Positions 1 through 9,270 of a stretch of DNA of 64,000 nucleotides are shown here, piece by piece; position 1 is the first letter of the stretch; the number at the start of each line of letters is the position of its first letter. The translations under genes were made by a program, and so were the position numbers. The notes beneath the pieces were generated by a model. That model worked only from the letters and a program-made list of their open reading frames with translations. It was not told the DNA's origin and did no database searches. Origin of the DNA: Candidatus Aalborgicola defluviihabitans (lineage in GTDB: Bacteria; Pseudomonadota; Gammaproteobacteria; Burkholderiales; Burkholderiaceae_C); contig JADIXX010000006.1 in the NCBI GenBank assembly GCA_016705575.1, forward strand, positions 62,001-126,000. The letters run 5' to 3'.

Positions 1-427
1 CATGCCAAAGGCATGCGCGCGTATCAGGAGAGTCCGGTGCTGCAAGGGCTAGTGGTCAGCTTTTTTTGACACACGATGCCAACTGCCAGCACAAACCCAT
101 TGGTGCGGTGTGTCATGGTTTACTTCTGGCGGCGCGTTCTGTTTCAACGCGTGCTGGCCATTCGGTGTTGTATGGCCGCAAAACCATAGTGCTGACTTGG
201 CCATTGGAGTGTCGAAGCCGAGGTCAAACTGACCCTGGCACAGGATACGGATTTTTGCGATGCCCCCCGGACCAGTTCACCACTGGCGCAAAACTTCGGG
301 CGTAGTACGTGACCGCCTGCATGACCTCCGCGCCGCCTGGGTGGTGCGAGACGGACGCTACGTGTCGGCTCGCTGGTCGGGCGATGCGCACACCTTTGCA
401 CAAGCCTATCGACTATTACTTCAATAG
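1..427 (+). pseudogene. Decayed DJ-1/PfpI-type (glutamine amidotransferase-like) gene, 5' end outside window
   Basis: Three reading frames together give a PfpI-like C-terminal half. The first frame runs to a stop at 69. The second, from about 66 to 305, holds GAVCHGLLLAARSVS and SVLYGRKTIVLTWPLE; the motif around the Cys-His pair resembles the nucleophile elbow of the family. The third, from about 311 to the TAG at 425-427, holds VVRDGRYVSARWSGDAHTFA, like the conserved family C-terminus. No single frame links them, so there are at least two frameshifts. The 3' end runs into a copy of the dispersed repeat. The functional class is fairly secure; the exact subfamily is not known. Confidence 0.6.
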
Positions 428-515
428 CTGTTTTTGCAATCAATGCGACGGCTAGAGGCTTATAGGATTTTAGGCCTCTAGCCCTCGTCGGAACTGCATA
501 GTTTGCTATCAAATA
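416..515. repeat. Inverted pair of the dispersed TAGCCCTCGTCG repeat
   Basis: Two half-copies face each other. The right half (about 471-515) reads GCCTCTAGCCCTCGTCGGAA, and the left half (about 424-455) is a more diverged copy on the other strand. Together they could form a hairpin with GGCTAGAGGC pairing to GCCTCTAGCC. The right half is the same element found in aceE, trmB, a Tat signal and several aceE relics of this window. Confidence 0.6.
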
Positions 516-585
516 TGTGTTTTCTGTGCACTATTTGACCTTGCCCTGCTGCAAGCAAATCCGGCTGGCTGTATTTCTTGCGCCT
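476..585 (-). pseudogene. Diverged fragment of the aceE 3' region
   Basis: The repeat core at about 480-500 is followed at 553-580 by GCAAATCCGGCTGG and a diverged continuation. This reproduces the order seen in the intact aceE at 49820-49920 (repeat, about 60 bp spacer, then the segment coding for the ENYAQPDLP region). It is the most diverged of the aceE relics and the call depends on that shared order. Confidence 0.4.
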
Positions 586-598
586 CTGGGTGGCGGGC

Positions 599-826
599 TC
601 ACACCGCCAACACGCTGCGGTGGGCTGCAATCGCATCGACGACGATCGGCAGCAGGTCCACAGTGACGCCCGCATCCATCTGGCTCAGCAGTTCACGGCG
701 CATGCGCGGATCCCAGAACTTGTGGATGTGGTTGCTGATCTCGGCCAGAGCCTCATTGCGGTCACTGTAGGACTCGAAAAACTGGCCAATGCGGTTGGCC
801 ATGGTGACGAGGGTGTGGATTTGCAT
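599..826 (-). CDS. fdsD: Formate dehydrogenase delta subunit FdsD
   Basis: Seventy-five codons starting with MQIHTLVTMANRIGQFF and containing HKFWDPRMRRELL, as in the small FdsD subunit found at the end of fds operons. FdsD is needed for a functional NAD-dependent molybdenum formate dehydrogenase in relatives; its exact role (assembly or stability) is less well defined. The frame is open further upstream, but that extension would overlap fdhD and has no family resemblance, so the ATG at 824-826 is chosen. It lies 20 bp behind fdhD on the same strand and should be the last gene of the operon. Confidence 0.85.
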   Translation of the reverse strand: MQIHTLVTMANRIGQFFESYSDRNEALAEISNHIHKFWDPRMRRELLSQMDAGVTVDLLPIVVDAIAAHRSVLAV

Positions 827-846
827 GGATAAGGTTCTCAGTACAT

Positions 847-1674
847 TCAAGGAGCCATTAGCCCAAAACGCTCTGGGTAGGTGTAGGCCACGAAATCGTC
901 GCCGCGCACAAAGCCCGCCAATGCCAGATTGCACCGGCGCGCGACGTCCACCGCCAGTGTCGTGGGGGCGGACACTGCGGCCAGCAGGCCAGCGCCGGCC
1001 ATGGCCGATTTTTGCACCATCTCAAAGCTGGCACGGCTGGTGGCCAGCACCCAACCCTGGGTCGGGTTGGTGCCTGCCTTTGCCATGGCTCCTACGAGCT
1101 TGTCCAGCGCGTTGTGGCGGCCGATGTCTTCTCGCAGCAGCACGATGCGCCCTTCCATATCACACCAAGCGGCCGCATGCGCGGCGCCGGTGAGCTGTTG
1201 TACCGCCTGCCACTCCCGCAGTGCGCGCTGCGCCCGGCCCAGCACGTTTGGCGTGAGTCGCAACACGGGTGCAGTGGGCAGGTTGCGGTGTACCTGGCCC
1301 AGGCTTTCGGTGCCGCACAGGCCACAGCCAGTTCGGCCGACAAGGTTGCGGCGGAACTCTTTCAAACGCCACTCACAGGCGGAGGCCACTTCCAACTGCA
1401 CCTCCAGCCCCTGCGCCGTTTGCTGGATGTCGATGCCATACAGCTCGCGCGCATCGGTCAACAAGCCTTCGGTCAGGCCAAAGCCAAGCGCAAAGTCTTC
1501 CAGTTGATCGGGGCTGACCAGCATCACGGCGTGCGAGATGCCATTGAACACCAGCGCCACTGGCACCTCTTCGGCCAGCCAGTCAGGATGGTGCATGGCG
1601 TGACCACTGCGCCATGCAGTCACTTCCTGGGTAAGAACACCGGGTGGCACGACAGACTCATCAAACGGCTTCAT
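847..1674 (-). CDS. fdhD: FdhD/FdsC sulfur carrier for formate dehydrogenase maturation
   Basis: A 275-residue FdhD-family protein. FdhD passes sulfur from a cysteine desulfurase to the molybdenum (bis-MGD) cofactor of formate dehydrogenase; in fds operons the homologue is called FdsC. The swivelling-loop motif CGLC is present at C117-C120, inside GRTGCGLCGTESL, and the C-terminal domain carries REDIGRHNALDK. Length is normal for the family. It sits 54 bp behind fdsA and before fdsD, matching the fdsGBACD order known from Cupriavidus and Rhodobacter. The protein looks intact. Confidence 0.93.
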   Translation of the reverse strand: MKPFDESVVPPGVLTQEVTAWRSGHAMHHPDWLAEEVPVALVFNGISHAVMLVSPDQLEDFALGFGLTEGLLTDARELYGIDIQQTAQGLEVQLEVASACEWRLKEFRRNLVGRTGCGLCGTESLGQVHRNLPTAPVLRLTPNVLGRAQRALREWQAVQQLTGAAHAAAWCDMEGRIVLLREDIGRHNALDKLVGAMAKAGTNPTQGWVLATSRASFEMVQKSAMAGAGLLAAVSAPTTLAVDVARRCNLALAGFVRGDDFVAYTYPERFGLMAP

Positions 1675-1728
1675 TTGTCCACCACTTCGGGGGATCGCCC
1701 CTGTTGCAGCAAGCCCTGCTGCTGGCGG

Positions 1729-4563
1729 TCAAACGCCTGAAAGCCCTTTTTGCCAAGCGGAAGGCTGCGACACCGGTAGCACCTGCACCGCCGTCACCTT
1801 GTACTCCGGGCAATTGGTGGCCCAGTCGGAGCTGTCGGTGGTGATCACATTGGCCCCGCTCTCAGGGAAATGGAAGGTGGTGTAGACCACCCCGGGCTGC
1901 ATGCGCTCGCTGACCTGTGCCCGCATCACCGTCTGGCCTGCGCGGCTGCTGATGCCGACCCAATCCCCCTCTTTGATGCCGCGGTCCAGTGCATCGTGCG
2001 GATGGATCTCCAGCAGGTCTTCACCATGCCACTGGTTATTGGGCGTGCGCCGGGTCTGCGCGCCCACGTTGTACTGGCTGAGGATGCGGCCGGTAGTAAG
2101 CAGCAACGGGAATTTGCGCGTGATCTTCTCGTCGCTCGGGATGTATTGGGTGTTGAAGAACTTGCCCTTGCCGCGCACGAAGTGGTCGACATGCATGGTG
2201 GCCGTGCCGGCCTCATCGGTGTTCTCGTTGCAAGGCCATTGCACACTGCCCAAGCGTTCGATTTTTTCAAAACTTACACCCTGGAAAGTGGGCGTGAGCT
2301 CGGCGATCTCCTGCATGATTTCTTCCGGATGGTTGTAGTGCATGGGGTAACCCAGTGCGGTGGAGAGCTTCATGGTGACCTCCCAATCGCCCAGCCCCGC
2401 CAGCGGCGGCATCACCCGGCGCACACGGCTGATTCGGCGCTCAGCATTGGTGAAGGTGCCATCCTTTTCCAGGAAGCTGCTGCCGGGCAGTAGCACATGC
2501 GCATATTTGGCGGTCTCGTTCAGGAAAATATCCTGCACCACGATGCACTCCATGGCCGACAACGCCGCAGTCACATGCTGCGTGTTCGGGTCGGACTGCA
2601 CGATGTCTTCGCCTTGGCAATACAAGCCCAAGAAGCTGCCGCCCAGCGCGGCATCAAACATGTTGGGGATGCGCAAGCCCGGCTCCGGGTTGAGCTCAAC
2701 GCCCCAATGCGCTTCAAACTGCGCACGCACGGTGGCGTCGCCAATGTGACGGTAGCCCGGTAATTCGTGCGGGAAGCTACCCATATCGCAACTACCCTGC
2801 ACATTGTTCTGACCGCGCAGCGGGTTCAGACCCACGCCCTCGCGTCCGACCATGCCGCAAGCCATAGACAGGTTGGCGATGCCAATCACCATGGTGGAGC
2901 CCTGTGCGTGCTCGGTCACACCCAGACCGTAGTAGATGGCCGAGTTGGGGCCGCTGGCGAACAGACGCGCCGCCTTGCGAACCTCATCCGCTGCTACGCC
3001 GGTTACGGCCTCAAACGCTTCGGGTGAGTTCTCTGCACGGCTCACGAATGCGCGCCATTCTTTGAAACTCTTGCTGTCACAACGCTCCGCCACATAAGCC
3101 TCGTTGATTAGCCCTTCGGTAGCAACTACGTGGGCCAGTGCGGTGATCATGGCCACGTTGGTTCCCGGCAAGAGCGCAAGGTGGTGGTCCGCACGCACAT
3201 GCGGCGTCTCCACCAGCTCAATGCGCCGTGGGTCCACGACGATCAGGCGCGCGCCTTCGCGCAAGCGACGCTTCATGCGCGACGCAAACACCGGATGGGC
3301 ATCGGTCGGGTTGGCGCCAATGATCATGATGACGTCGGCCTGCTCGACCGACTTGAAGGTCTGCGTGCCGGCCGAGGTGCCAAAGGTCTGACCCATGCCA
3401 TATCCCGTGGGCGAATGGCAAACGCGGGCACAGGTGTCCACATTGTTGGTGCCAAACGCCGCACGGATCAACTTCTGAACCAGGTACACCTCTTCGTTGG
3501 TGCAACGGCTTGACGTGATACCGCCCACCGAGTCTTTACCATGCTTAGCCTGGATGCGCTTGAATTCACTGGCCGCGTAGTTGATGGCTTCATCCCAACC
3601 CACTTCGCGCCATGGATCGGTGATCTTGGCGCGGATCATGGGCTTGGTGATGCGGTCTTTGTGGGTCGCGTAACCCCAGGCAAAACGGCCCTTCACGCAA
3701 GAATGTCCTTCATTGGCCTTGCCGTCTTTCCACGGCACCATACGCACCACCGTGTTGCCTTTCATCTCGGCCTTGAACCCGCAGCCCACGCCGCAATAGG
3801 CGCATGTGGTGATGACACTGTGCTCGGGTTGGCCGAGTTCAATGATGGATTTTTCCTGCAAAGTAGCGGTGGGGCAGGCTTCGACGCAGGCACCGCAGCT
3901 CACGCATTCGCTGTCCATAAATGGCTGGTCTTGCCCGGGCGAGACACGGCTCTGGAAACCGCGCCCAGAAATAGTCAGTGCGAAGGTGCCTTGCGTTTCT
4001 TCGCAAGCCCGCACACAGCGGTTGCAGACAATGCACTTGCTGGCGTCATAGGTGAAATACGGGTTTGACTCGTCCTTTTTGGCGTCGCAATGGTGGTCGC
4101 CCGCCACACCGTCCACCATGGCCCCTGCTACGCCGTAACGCACATTGCGCAAGCCGGTCACGCCGGCCATGTCTTGCAACTCACAGTTACCGTTGGCGCT
4201 GCAGGTGAGGCAGTCCAGCGGGTGGTCAGAAATGTAGAGCTCCATCACACCCTTGCGCAGTTTTTGCAGCTTGGGCGTTTGGGTGTGCACCACCATGCCG
4301 GGCTCTGCAGGGGTCGTGCAGGATGCGGGTGTTCCCTTGCGGCCATCGATTTCCACCAGACACAATCGGCAGGAACCGAACGGTTCCAGGCTGTCGGTGG
4401 CGCACAGTTTGGGTACCTGAATGCCTGCGTCTGACGCAGCCCGCATCAGCGACGTGCCTTTGGGCACGCGCACCGCGTTGCCATCGATGGTGAGCTCCAC
4501 CGTCTCGCTGGACGTGCGGGCCGGTGTGCCGCGGTCCACTTCAATCTTGATGTGCTTCAACAT
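1729..4563 (-). CDS. fdsA: NAD-dependent formate dehydrogenase alpha (catalytic) subunit FdsA
   Basis: Oxidises formate to CO2 in the cytoplasm and passes electrons to FdsBG and NAD+. The 944 residues hold, in order: a [2Fe-2S] domain (C54, C65, C68, C82), a His/Cys cluster site (H114, C118, C121, C127), two ferredoxin-type [4Fe-4S] sites (C177-C187 and C220-C230), a further [4Fe-4S] site (C254, C257, C261, C289), then the molybdopterin domains. The molybdenum ligand is C382 followed by H383 in ARVCHSPTGYG, as in cysteine-type formate dehydrogenases. Length and motifs are complete. The start ATG at 4561-4563 lies 13 bp behind fdsB. This is the best preserved gene of the cluster. Confidence 0.96.
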   Translation of the reverse strand: MLKHIKIEVDRGTPARTSSETVELTIDGNAVRVPKGTSLMRAASDAGIQVPKLCATDSLEPFGSCRLCLVEIDGRKGTPASCTTPAEPGMVVHTQTPKLQKLRKGVMELYISDHPLDCLTCSANGNCELQDMAGVTGLRNVRYGVAGAMVDGVAGDHHCDAKKDESNPYFTYDASKCIVCNRCVRACEETQGTFALTISGRGFQSRVSPGQDQPFMDSECVSCGACVEACPTATLQEKSIIELGQPEHSVITTCAYCGVGCGFKAEMKGNTVVRMVPWKDGKANEGHSCVKGRFAWGYATHKDRITKPMIRAKITDPWREVGWDEAINYAASEFKRIQAKHGKDSVGGITSSRCTNEEVYLVQKLIRAAFGTNNVDTCARVCHSPTGYGMGQTFGTSAGTQTFKSVEQADVIMIIGANPTDAHPVFASRMKRRLREGARLIVVDPRRIELVETPHVRADHHLALLPGTNVAMITALAHVVATEGLINEAYVAERCDSKSFKEWRAFVSRAENSPEAFEAVTGVAADEVRKAARLFASGPNSAIYYGLGVTEHAQGSTMVIGIANLSMACGMVGREGVGLNPLRGQNNVQGSCDMGSFPHELPGYRHIGDATVRAQFEAHWGVELNPEPGLRIPNMFDAALGGSFLGLYCQGEDIVQSDPNTQHVTAALSAMECIVVQDIFLNETAKYAHVLLPGSSFLEKDGTFTNAERRISRVRRVMPPLAGLGDWEVTMKLSTALGYPMHYNHPEEIMQEIAELTPTFQGVSFEKIERLGSVQWPCNENTDEAGTATMHVDHFVRGKGKFFNTQYIPSDEKITRKFPLLLTTGRILSQYNVGAQTRRTPNNQWHGEDLLEIHPHDALDRGIKEGDWVGISSRAGQTVMRAQVSERMQPGVVYTTFHFPESGANVITTDSSDWATNCPEYKVTAVQVLPVSQPSAWQKGLSGV

Positions 4564-4576
4564 GGTTTTTGTTCCT

Positions 4577-6136
4577 TCAAACGGTCTGATCGGCCGTGGC
4601 GGTCAGTCCAAAATCTTCAGGGTAATGGTCCAGCGCAGACAACACCGGATAGGGCGTCATGCTGCCCATGGCGCACAGGCTGCCTTGCACCATCGTGTCA
4701 CACAGGTCACGCAGCAACTCCACTTGCTGGGGGCGGTTTTTTCCCAGCGTGATGCGGTCAATCACTTCCACACCGCGTGTGCTGCCGATGCGGCATGGCG
4801 TGCATTTTCCGCAGCTCTCAATGGCACAAAACTCCATCGCGTAGCGCGCCAGCTGAGCCATGTCGGCGGTGTCGTCGTGCACCACAATGCCGCCGTGGCC
4901 GAGCACTGCGCCCATGGCCGCATAGGCCTCGTAGTCCAAGGGCACATCCCATTGCGATTCGGGTACATAGGCACCCAGTGGACCACCAACTTGCACCGCC
5001 TTGATGGGTCTGCCGCTGCGCGTGCCACCACCAAAACCATACAACAATTCACGCAAGGTGAGGCCAAAGGCCTTTTCCACCAAACCGCCGTGCTTCACGT
5101 TACCCGCAAGCTGGAATGGCAGCGTGCCGTGTGAACGACCCATGCCGTAATCACGGTAAAACTGGGCGCCGCGTGCCAGGATCCCGGGCACACTGGCAAA
5201 AGTAATCACGTTGTTGATCACGGTGGGCTTGCCAAACAGACCCTCAATGGCCGGTAGCGGTGGTTTGGCCCGCACGATGCCGCGTTTGCCTTCCAGGCTT
5301 TCCAGCATGGCGGTTTCTTCGCCACACACATAGGAGCCCGCTGCCTTGCGCACCTCCAGCGTGAACGCGTGATCGCTGTCGAGCACACGCGGCCCCAGAA
5401 AGGCCGCCGCTGTGGCGCGCGAAATTGCCTCGCGCATGGTGGCTGCCGCGTGCGGGTATTCGCTGCGGATGTAGATGTAGCCCTGGGTGGCGCCCACCGC
5501 CAGAGCGGCAATCACCATGCCCTCGATCAGCATGTAGGGATCGCCCTCCATCGTCATGCGGTCTGAATAGGTTCCGGAATCGCCCTCGTCAGCATTGCAA
5601 ACCACGTACTTTTGGTCGGCCTGCGCCCCGGCGACTGTCTTCCATTTGATGCCCGCCGGAAACGCTGCACCGCCGCGACCCCGCAGGCCAGAATGCATCA
5701 CCTCGCCCACAATGGCTGCACTCTGAAGCGCCAGTGCCTTGCGCAGGCCAGCCCAGCCCTCATGGGCCTCGTAGTCGGCCAGGCTTAGGGGGTCGGTGAT
5801 GCCCATGCGCCGAAAGGTCAGCCGCTCTTGCAATGCGAGAAAGGCGATCTGCTCGGTGATGCCCTGGCGCAAAGGGTGTTCACCGCCTTGCAACAAACCG
5901 GCATCCAGTAGCCCAGCCACGTCCGCCTCAGTCACGGGACCATAAGCCACACGGCCTAGCGGTGTTTCCACCTCGACCAGCGTCTCCAGCCAAAACAAGC
6001 CACGTGAGCCGTTGCGCACCAGCTCGATCGCAAAGCCGCGTTGTTCGCATGCGCTCAACAACGCTGTGGCTACCTCATCGGCCCCGACTGCCAACGCAGC
6101 CGAATCAAGGGGCACATAAATCTTGACGGCGCTCAT
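4577..6136 (-). CDS. fdsB: Formate dehydrogenase beta subunit FdsB (NADH/FMN-binding)
   Basis: The 519 residues resemble a fusion of an N-terminal thioredoxin-like [2Fe-2S]-type domain and a NuoF-like flavoprotein. GRGGAAFPAGIKW is the NADH-binding glycine-rich stretch, NADEGDSGTYSDR fits the FMN site, and ESCGKCTPCRIGSTRG plus a later cysteine in GSLCAMG supply the [4Fe-4S] ligands. It hands electrons from FdsA to NAD+. The start overlaps the end of fdsG by 4 bp, indicating translational coupling. No defect is visible. Confidence 0.95.
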   Translation of the reverse strand: MSAVKIYVPLDSAALAVGADEVATALLSACEQRGFAIELVRNGSRGLFWLETLVEVETPLGRVAYGPVTEADVAGLLDAGLLQGGEHPLRQGITEQIAFLALQERLTFRRMGITDPLSLADYEAHEGWAGLRKALALQSAAIVGEVMHSGLRGRGGAAFPAGIKWKTVAGAQADQKYVVCNADEGDSGTYSDRMTMEGDPYMLIEGMVIAALAVGATQGYIYIRSEYPHAAATMREAISRATAAAFLGPRVLDSDHAFTLEVRKAAGSYVCGEETAMLESLEGKRGIVRAKPPLPAIEGLFGKPTVINNVITFASVPGILARGAQFYRDYGMGRSHGTLPFQLAGNVKHGGLVEKAFGLTLRELLYGFGGGTRSGRPIKAVQVGGPLGAYVPESQWDVPLDYEAYAAMGAVLGHGGIVVHDDTADMAQLARYAMEFCAIESCGKCTPCRIGSTRGVEVIDRITLGKNRPQQVELLRDLCDTMVQGSLCAMGSMTPYPVLSALDHYPEDFGLTATADQTV

Positions 6137-6587
6137 TTAGCCTCCACACCAGCCAACAGGGTTGGCAAACGCGCTGTTGTAACCCGCGCAAACACACGCT
6201 CGTTGATCTGGATGGCTGGCGACTGCGCACACAGCCCCAGGCAATACACCGGCTCGAGTGATACCGCGCCGTCGGCCCGCGTTTCATGCGCCTTCACGCC
6301 CAGCCGCTTTTCGATCTCTGACATCAATTCATCCGATCCGCACGCTTTACATGACTCGGCCGGCATACCTGTACCACCGTACGCCCAGGCGGCGTGCTGC
6401 GAAAATAGTGGTAGTAGCTGATCACCCCATGCACTTCGGCACGCGACAAATTGAAGCCCTTGGCGATGGGAGCCACCGATTCAGCGGGTACATACCCAAG
6501 GGCATCTTGTATGGCGTGCAGCAACGGCATCAAGCCTCCAGCCTGATCGCGGTGTTGCTGGATCAGAGATTCGATGTGTTCATGCAT
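6133..6587 (-). pseudogene. fdsG: Formate dehydrogenase gamma subunit FdsG, frameshifted
   Basis: FdsG is a NuoE-like [2Fe-2S] protein. The first part, from the ATG at 6585-6587, reads MHEHIESLIQQHRDQAGG and continues to RTVVQVCR. The second part continues in another frame with AESCKACGSDELM and ends with YCLGLCAQSPAI. Both cysteine pairs of the cluster are therefore encoded, but in two frames. The break lies near 6360 at TGCCGGCCGAG, where one extra G would restore the normal CR-AE junction. A one-base homopolymer deletion could be a sequencing error; if real, the formate dehydrogenase lacks a normal FdsG. The upstream open frame in the first part is the tail of the transporter relic. Confidence 0.85.
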
Positions 6588-6629
6588 GCTTAGACTCCGG
6601 ATACAGGGATCGGATGGCGCCGCGCTACG

Positions 6630-7974
6630 CGACGCCATCCGGTTATGGGTGCAAAGACTCGTCGTGGGAAGAACCGCCGCGCTGAGCAGGGTTCGGTAGA
6701 CGCCCCACGCCAATGGAATACCGACCGCAGCCAGGCCAACGCTACCGTGAGGAGCTCGACGCGTAGAACGCTTCATGGCTCTTGCCCACTCACCGGCTTT
6801 GGCCCTGTCATGCGCCAACCGCCGTTCCTCTGCCAGTTCGGCATCGCTCGCGAAAACTTGTCCGGCAACCGGGGCGCACGCAGCAGGTTGCGATCGCCTA
6901 CAGACCCAACTTGTCCGACAGACTGGCCCAGAAAAATCGGCCCACAATGTTGAACAAACTGAGCAAAGCCGCAAAGCCAGCCGCCACGCCCGCAATCGCA
7001 GTGAGCTGGGTCTTATCCAGCATGCTGAATTTTCCGGCGACACCGATCAGGCTTCCGCCGAAAACCTCTTGCAGCATCGGACTGGCCATGCCGATCACGC
7101 CGATTCCGGCCGACACGTTCATTGTCAACACCATCCACACCAACCAGAACTGCGGAATGCCCCAGACCTTGTTCACGTGCACATGGCCGTGAGTGATCAT
7201 CGCGTTGGCGCCCTGGGCTACAGGCTGCTTCCAACCCTCGGGCTTCAAACACTGGCCGGAATGCGGTAACCAAACGCACCGCACAACAGGCAACGGTGTA
7301 AAGCACACCCATCACCGCAAGGTCTGCCAACGCCCACCTCGGTTGGCGTGGCGAACATTTATCAACTCGGCTGCCAGTGGCGAGCCGATCATGGCGCCGC
7401 CGCCAAAGCCCATGATGGCCATGCCGGTGGCCATGCCACGTTTGTCCGGAAACCACTTGATCAGCGTCGAGACCGGAGAGATGTAACCCAACCCAAGACC
7501 GATGCCGCCGATGACACGAGCCCAGCACCATCATCCAGAACTGGTGCAGGTAAATGCCCATAGCCGAGATCAACATACGCCACCCCAGCAAAGTGCTGCC
7601 AACACGCCGACTTTGCGTGGACCCACCGCTCCAACCATCCGCCCCAGACGGCGGCAGCCGACCCAGGAACACAAAGAACAACGTGAACATCAGCCTAATG
7701 TCGCAATCGACCAGTCGCAACTGGTCGTAAACAGCTGGCCAAAAAACCCACCTCAGGACCGCACTTAATCGCCTCCTTGATGCCTGGTGCCTTGGACAGG
7801 GCAGCCAGAACACGGAAAAACCGTAAGCCATGCCAATGGACAAGTGGATCGCCAGCGCCGCTGGCGGCACCAACCATCGGCTAAAGCCAGGATGCGCAAT
7901 GATCCGTTCCTTTGATAGCCAACCATGGCATCGTCGCCAAGTGCCGGCCCCAGGAGTATCGCCTGTGTACTCAT
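6630..7974 (-). pseudogene. Decayed oxalate/formate-type (OFA) MFS transporter
   Basis: The start at 7972-7974 (MSTQAILLGPA) has an AGGAG ribosome site. Transporter-like segments then appear in several frames: LAIHLSIGMAYGFSVFWLP, MLISAMGIYLHQFWMMVLG, and a long central piece at 7308-6898 containing WGIPQFWLVWMVLTMNVSAG and FNIVGRFFWASLSDKLG. The C-terminal piece (SDAELAEERRLAHD, AVGIPLAWGVYRTLL) follows almost at once, so roughly 130-140 residues normally lying between these parts are missing. That internal deletion, plus several frameshifts, shows real gene loss. OFA transporters next to fds operons are thought to import or exchange formate or oxalate. Confidence 0.75.
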
Positions 7975-8117
7975 GCAGTCTCCTCGTAGTGAATTTAAAT
8001 TCGCTTTCGACACACCAAAATTGGCGCGTGCGGAATAATGCGCGAAGCCACCCATATCAGCAATATGAGCCGTGCGACCGCTGCACTATGCGGTCGATCT
8101 CATAAAGGATTACCCTG
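7975..8117. promoter_or_regulatory. Divergent intergenic region between OFA transporter relic and regulator relic
   Basis: These 143 bp separate two divergently oriented genes, the usual arrangement for a regulator and its target. Its middle part is comparatively AT-rich (GTGAATTTAAATTCGC, a near palindrome at about 7988-8003) and could hold an operator. No promoter boxes could be assigned with confidence. Confidence 0.35.
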
Positions 8118-9230
8118 ATGAAGAAGATTTCCGTCAAACCCGTTTGGACCATTCACAGCGACGAACATGGCGCCTTATCGCCACGTTTGATTGAATTGCT
8201 GGCGGAAGTCCACCGGGCCGGCAGCTACTCGGTGCCTGTCAGCAATTGGGTATTTCCTATCGACACGGCTGGGATGTGATTCGCGGCGGGGAGGCCCATT
8301 TCAATACCACCTTGTTGCATATGGAGCGGGGCAAGGGCTCAACGCTGTCGCCGTTGGCCGAAAAGTTGATCTGGGCCAACCACCGCATCTTGGCCAGACT
8401 GCAACCGATCCTGGACTCACTGGCCTCCGAGCTGACCGCAGAGATCGCCAAAGTTTCGCAATCGGGTGAACGGGCCTTTCGCATTCATGCGAGCTATGGC
8501 TTTTCCATCGAAAAACTCATCGAACGTCTAGTGGATGAGGGGTCACAAATCGAGCGACGCTATGCCAGCAGCACCGCCGCAGCCGCTGCCTTGCATGACG
8601 GCCATTGCGATGCCTGCGGCATCCCATTCCGATCGGATCCCAGCAAGCGCGTGCGCTGGAACATTACGCGCAATGGTTCAATGATGACGATCTGTTTGTG
8701 GTCGACATTGCCACCCGACGCCAGGGTCTGATGGTTGCGCCCGGAAATCCGAAGAAAATCTACGACCTGACCGACCTCACGCGCAGGGATGTCAAATTCA
8801 TCAACCGCGCCTCGGATTCGGGCACCCGCTTCTATTGGAAGGTCTGTTGAATGAACGCCAAATTGCAGAAACTGATATTCATGGATTTGAACAAAGCGAA
8901 GCCACGCACGCTGGTGTGGCCGCGTATGTGGCCAGTGAATTGGCGGATGCAGGGTTTGGACTGGAGCGCCCTGCTCGCTATTTCCAGCTCGACTTTATTT
9001 CCATGGTCAATGAACGCTATTTCCTGGTGTGCCGGTCGGCCGCATTTGACGATCCGGTGATGAAAAAGCTGTTGGCCATTTTGGCTGACCCAGCATTTAA
9101 AACATCAGTCAATGCCTTGCCTGGCTACGATTCGCGCGGCTCCGGGGTGGTGACACCCTGGGCCGAGGCTTTATCGACCGCTGAGCCAGCAAATCAAGGC
9201 CCTGAGGCGCGGATAAGCAGGACGCCATGA
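8118..9230 (+). pseudogene. ModE-like HTH plus periplasmic-binding-type regulator, frameshifted
   Basis: The N-terminus MKKISVKPVWTIHSDEHGA leads into a ModE-like winged-helix segment, but the frame shifts at about 8225, inside the helix-turn-helix. A second frame (8246-8731) carries the rest of the HTH region and SIEKLIERLVDEGSQIERRY; a third (8605-8850) has PGNPKKIYDLTDL and SDSGTRFYW; a fourth (8835-9230) has AAYVASELADAGFGLERPA and DFISMVNERYFLVC. Together they form one protein with a substrate-binding-like C-terminal domain. At least three frameshifts make it non-functional as read. Its divergent position next to the transporter relic and the fds genes suggests it once controlled them. 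Confidence 0.65.
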
Positions 9231-9270
9231 AGGCCAACGTCTGAAATGTGCTGAACCCCCTCCCTTTGGT

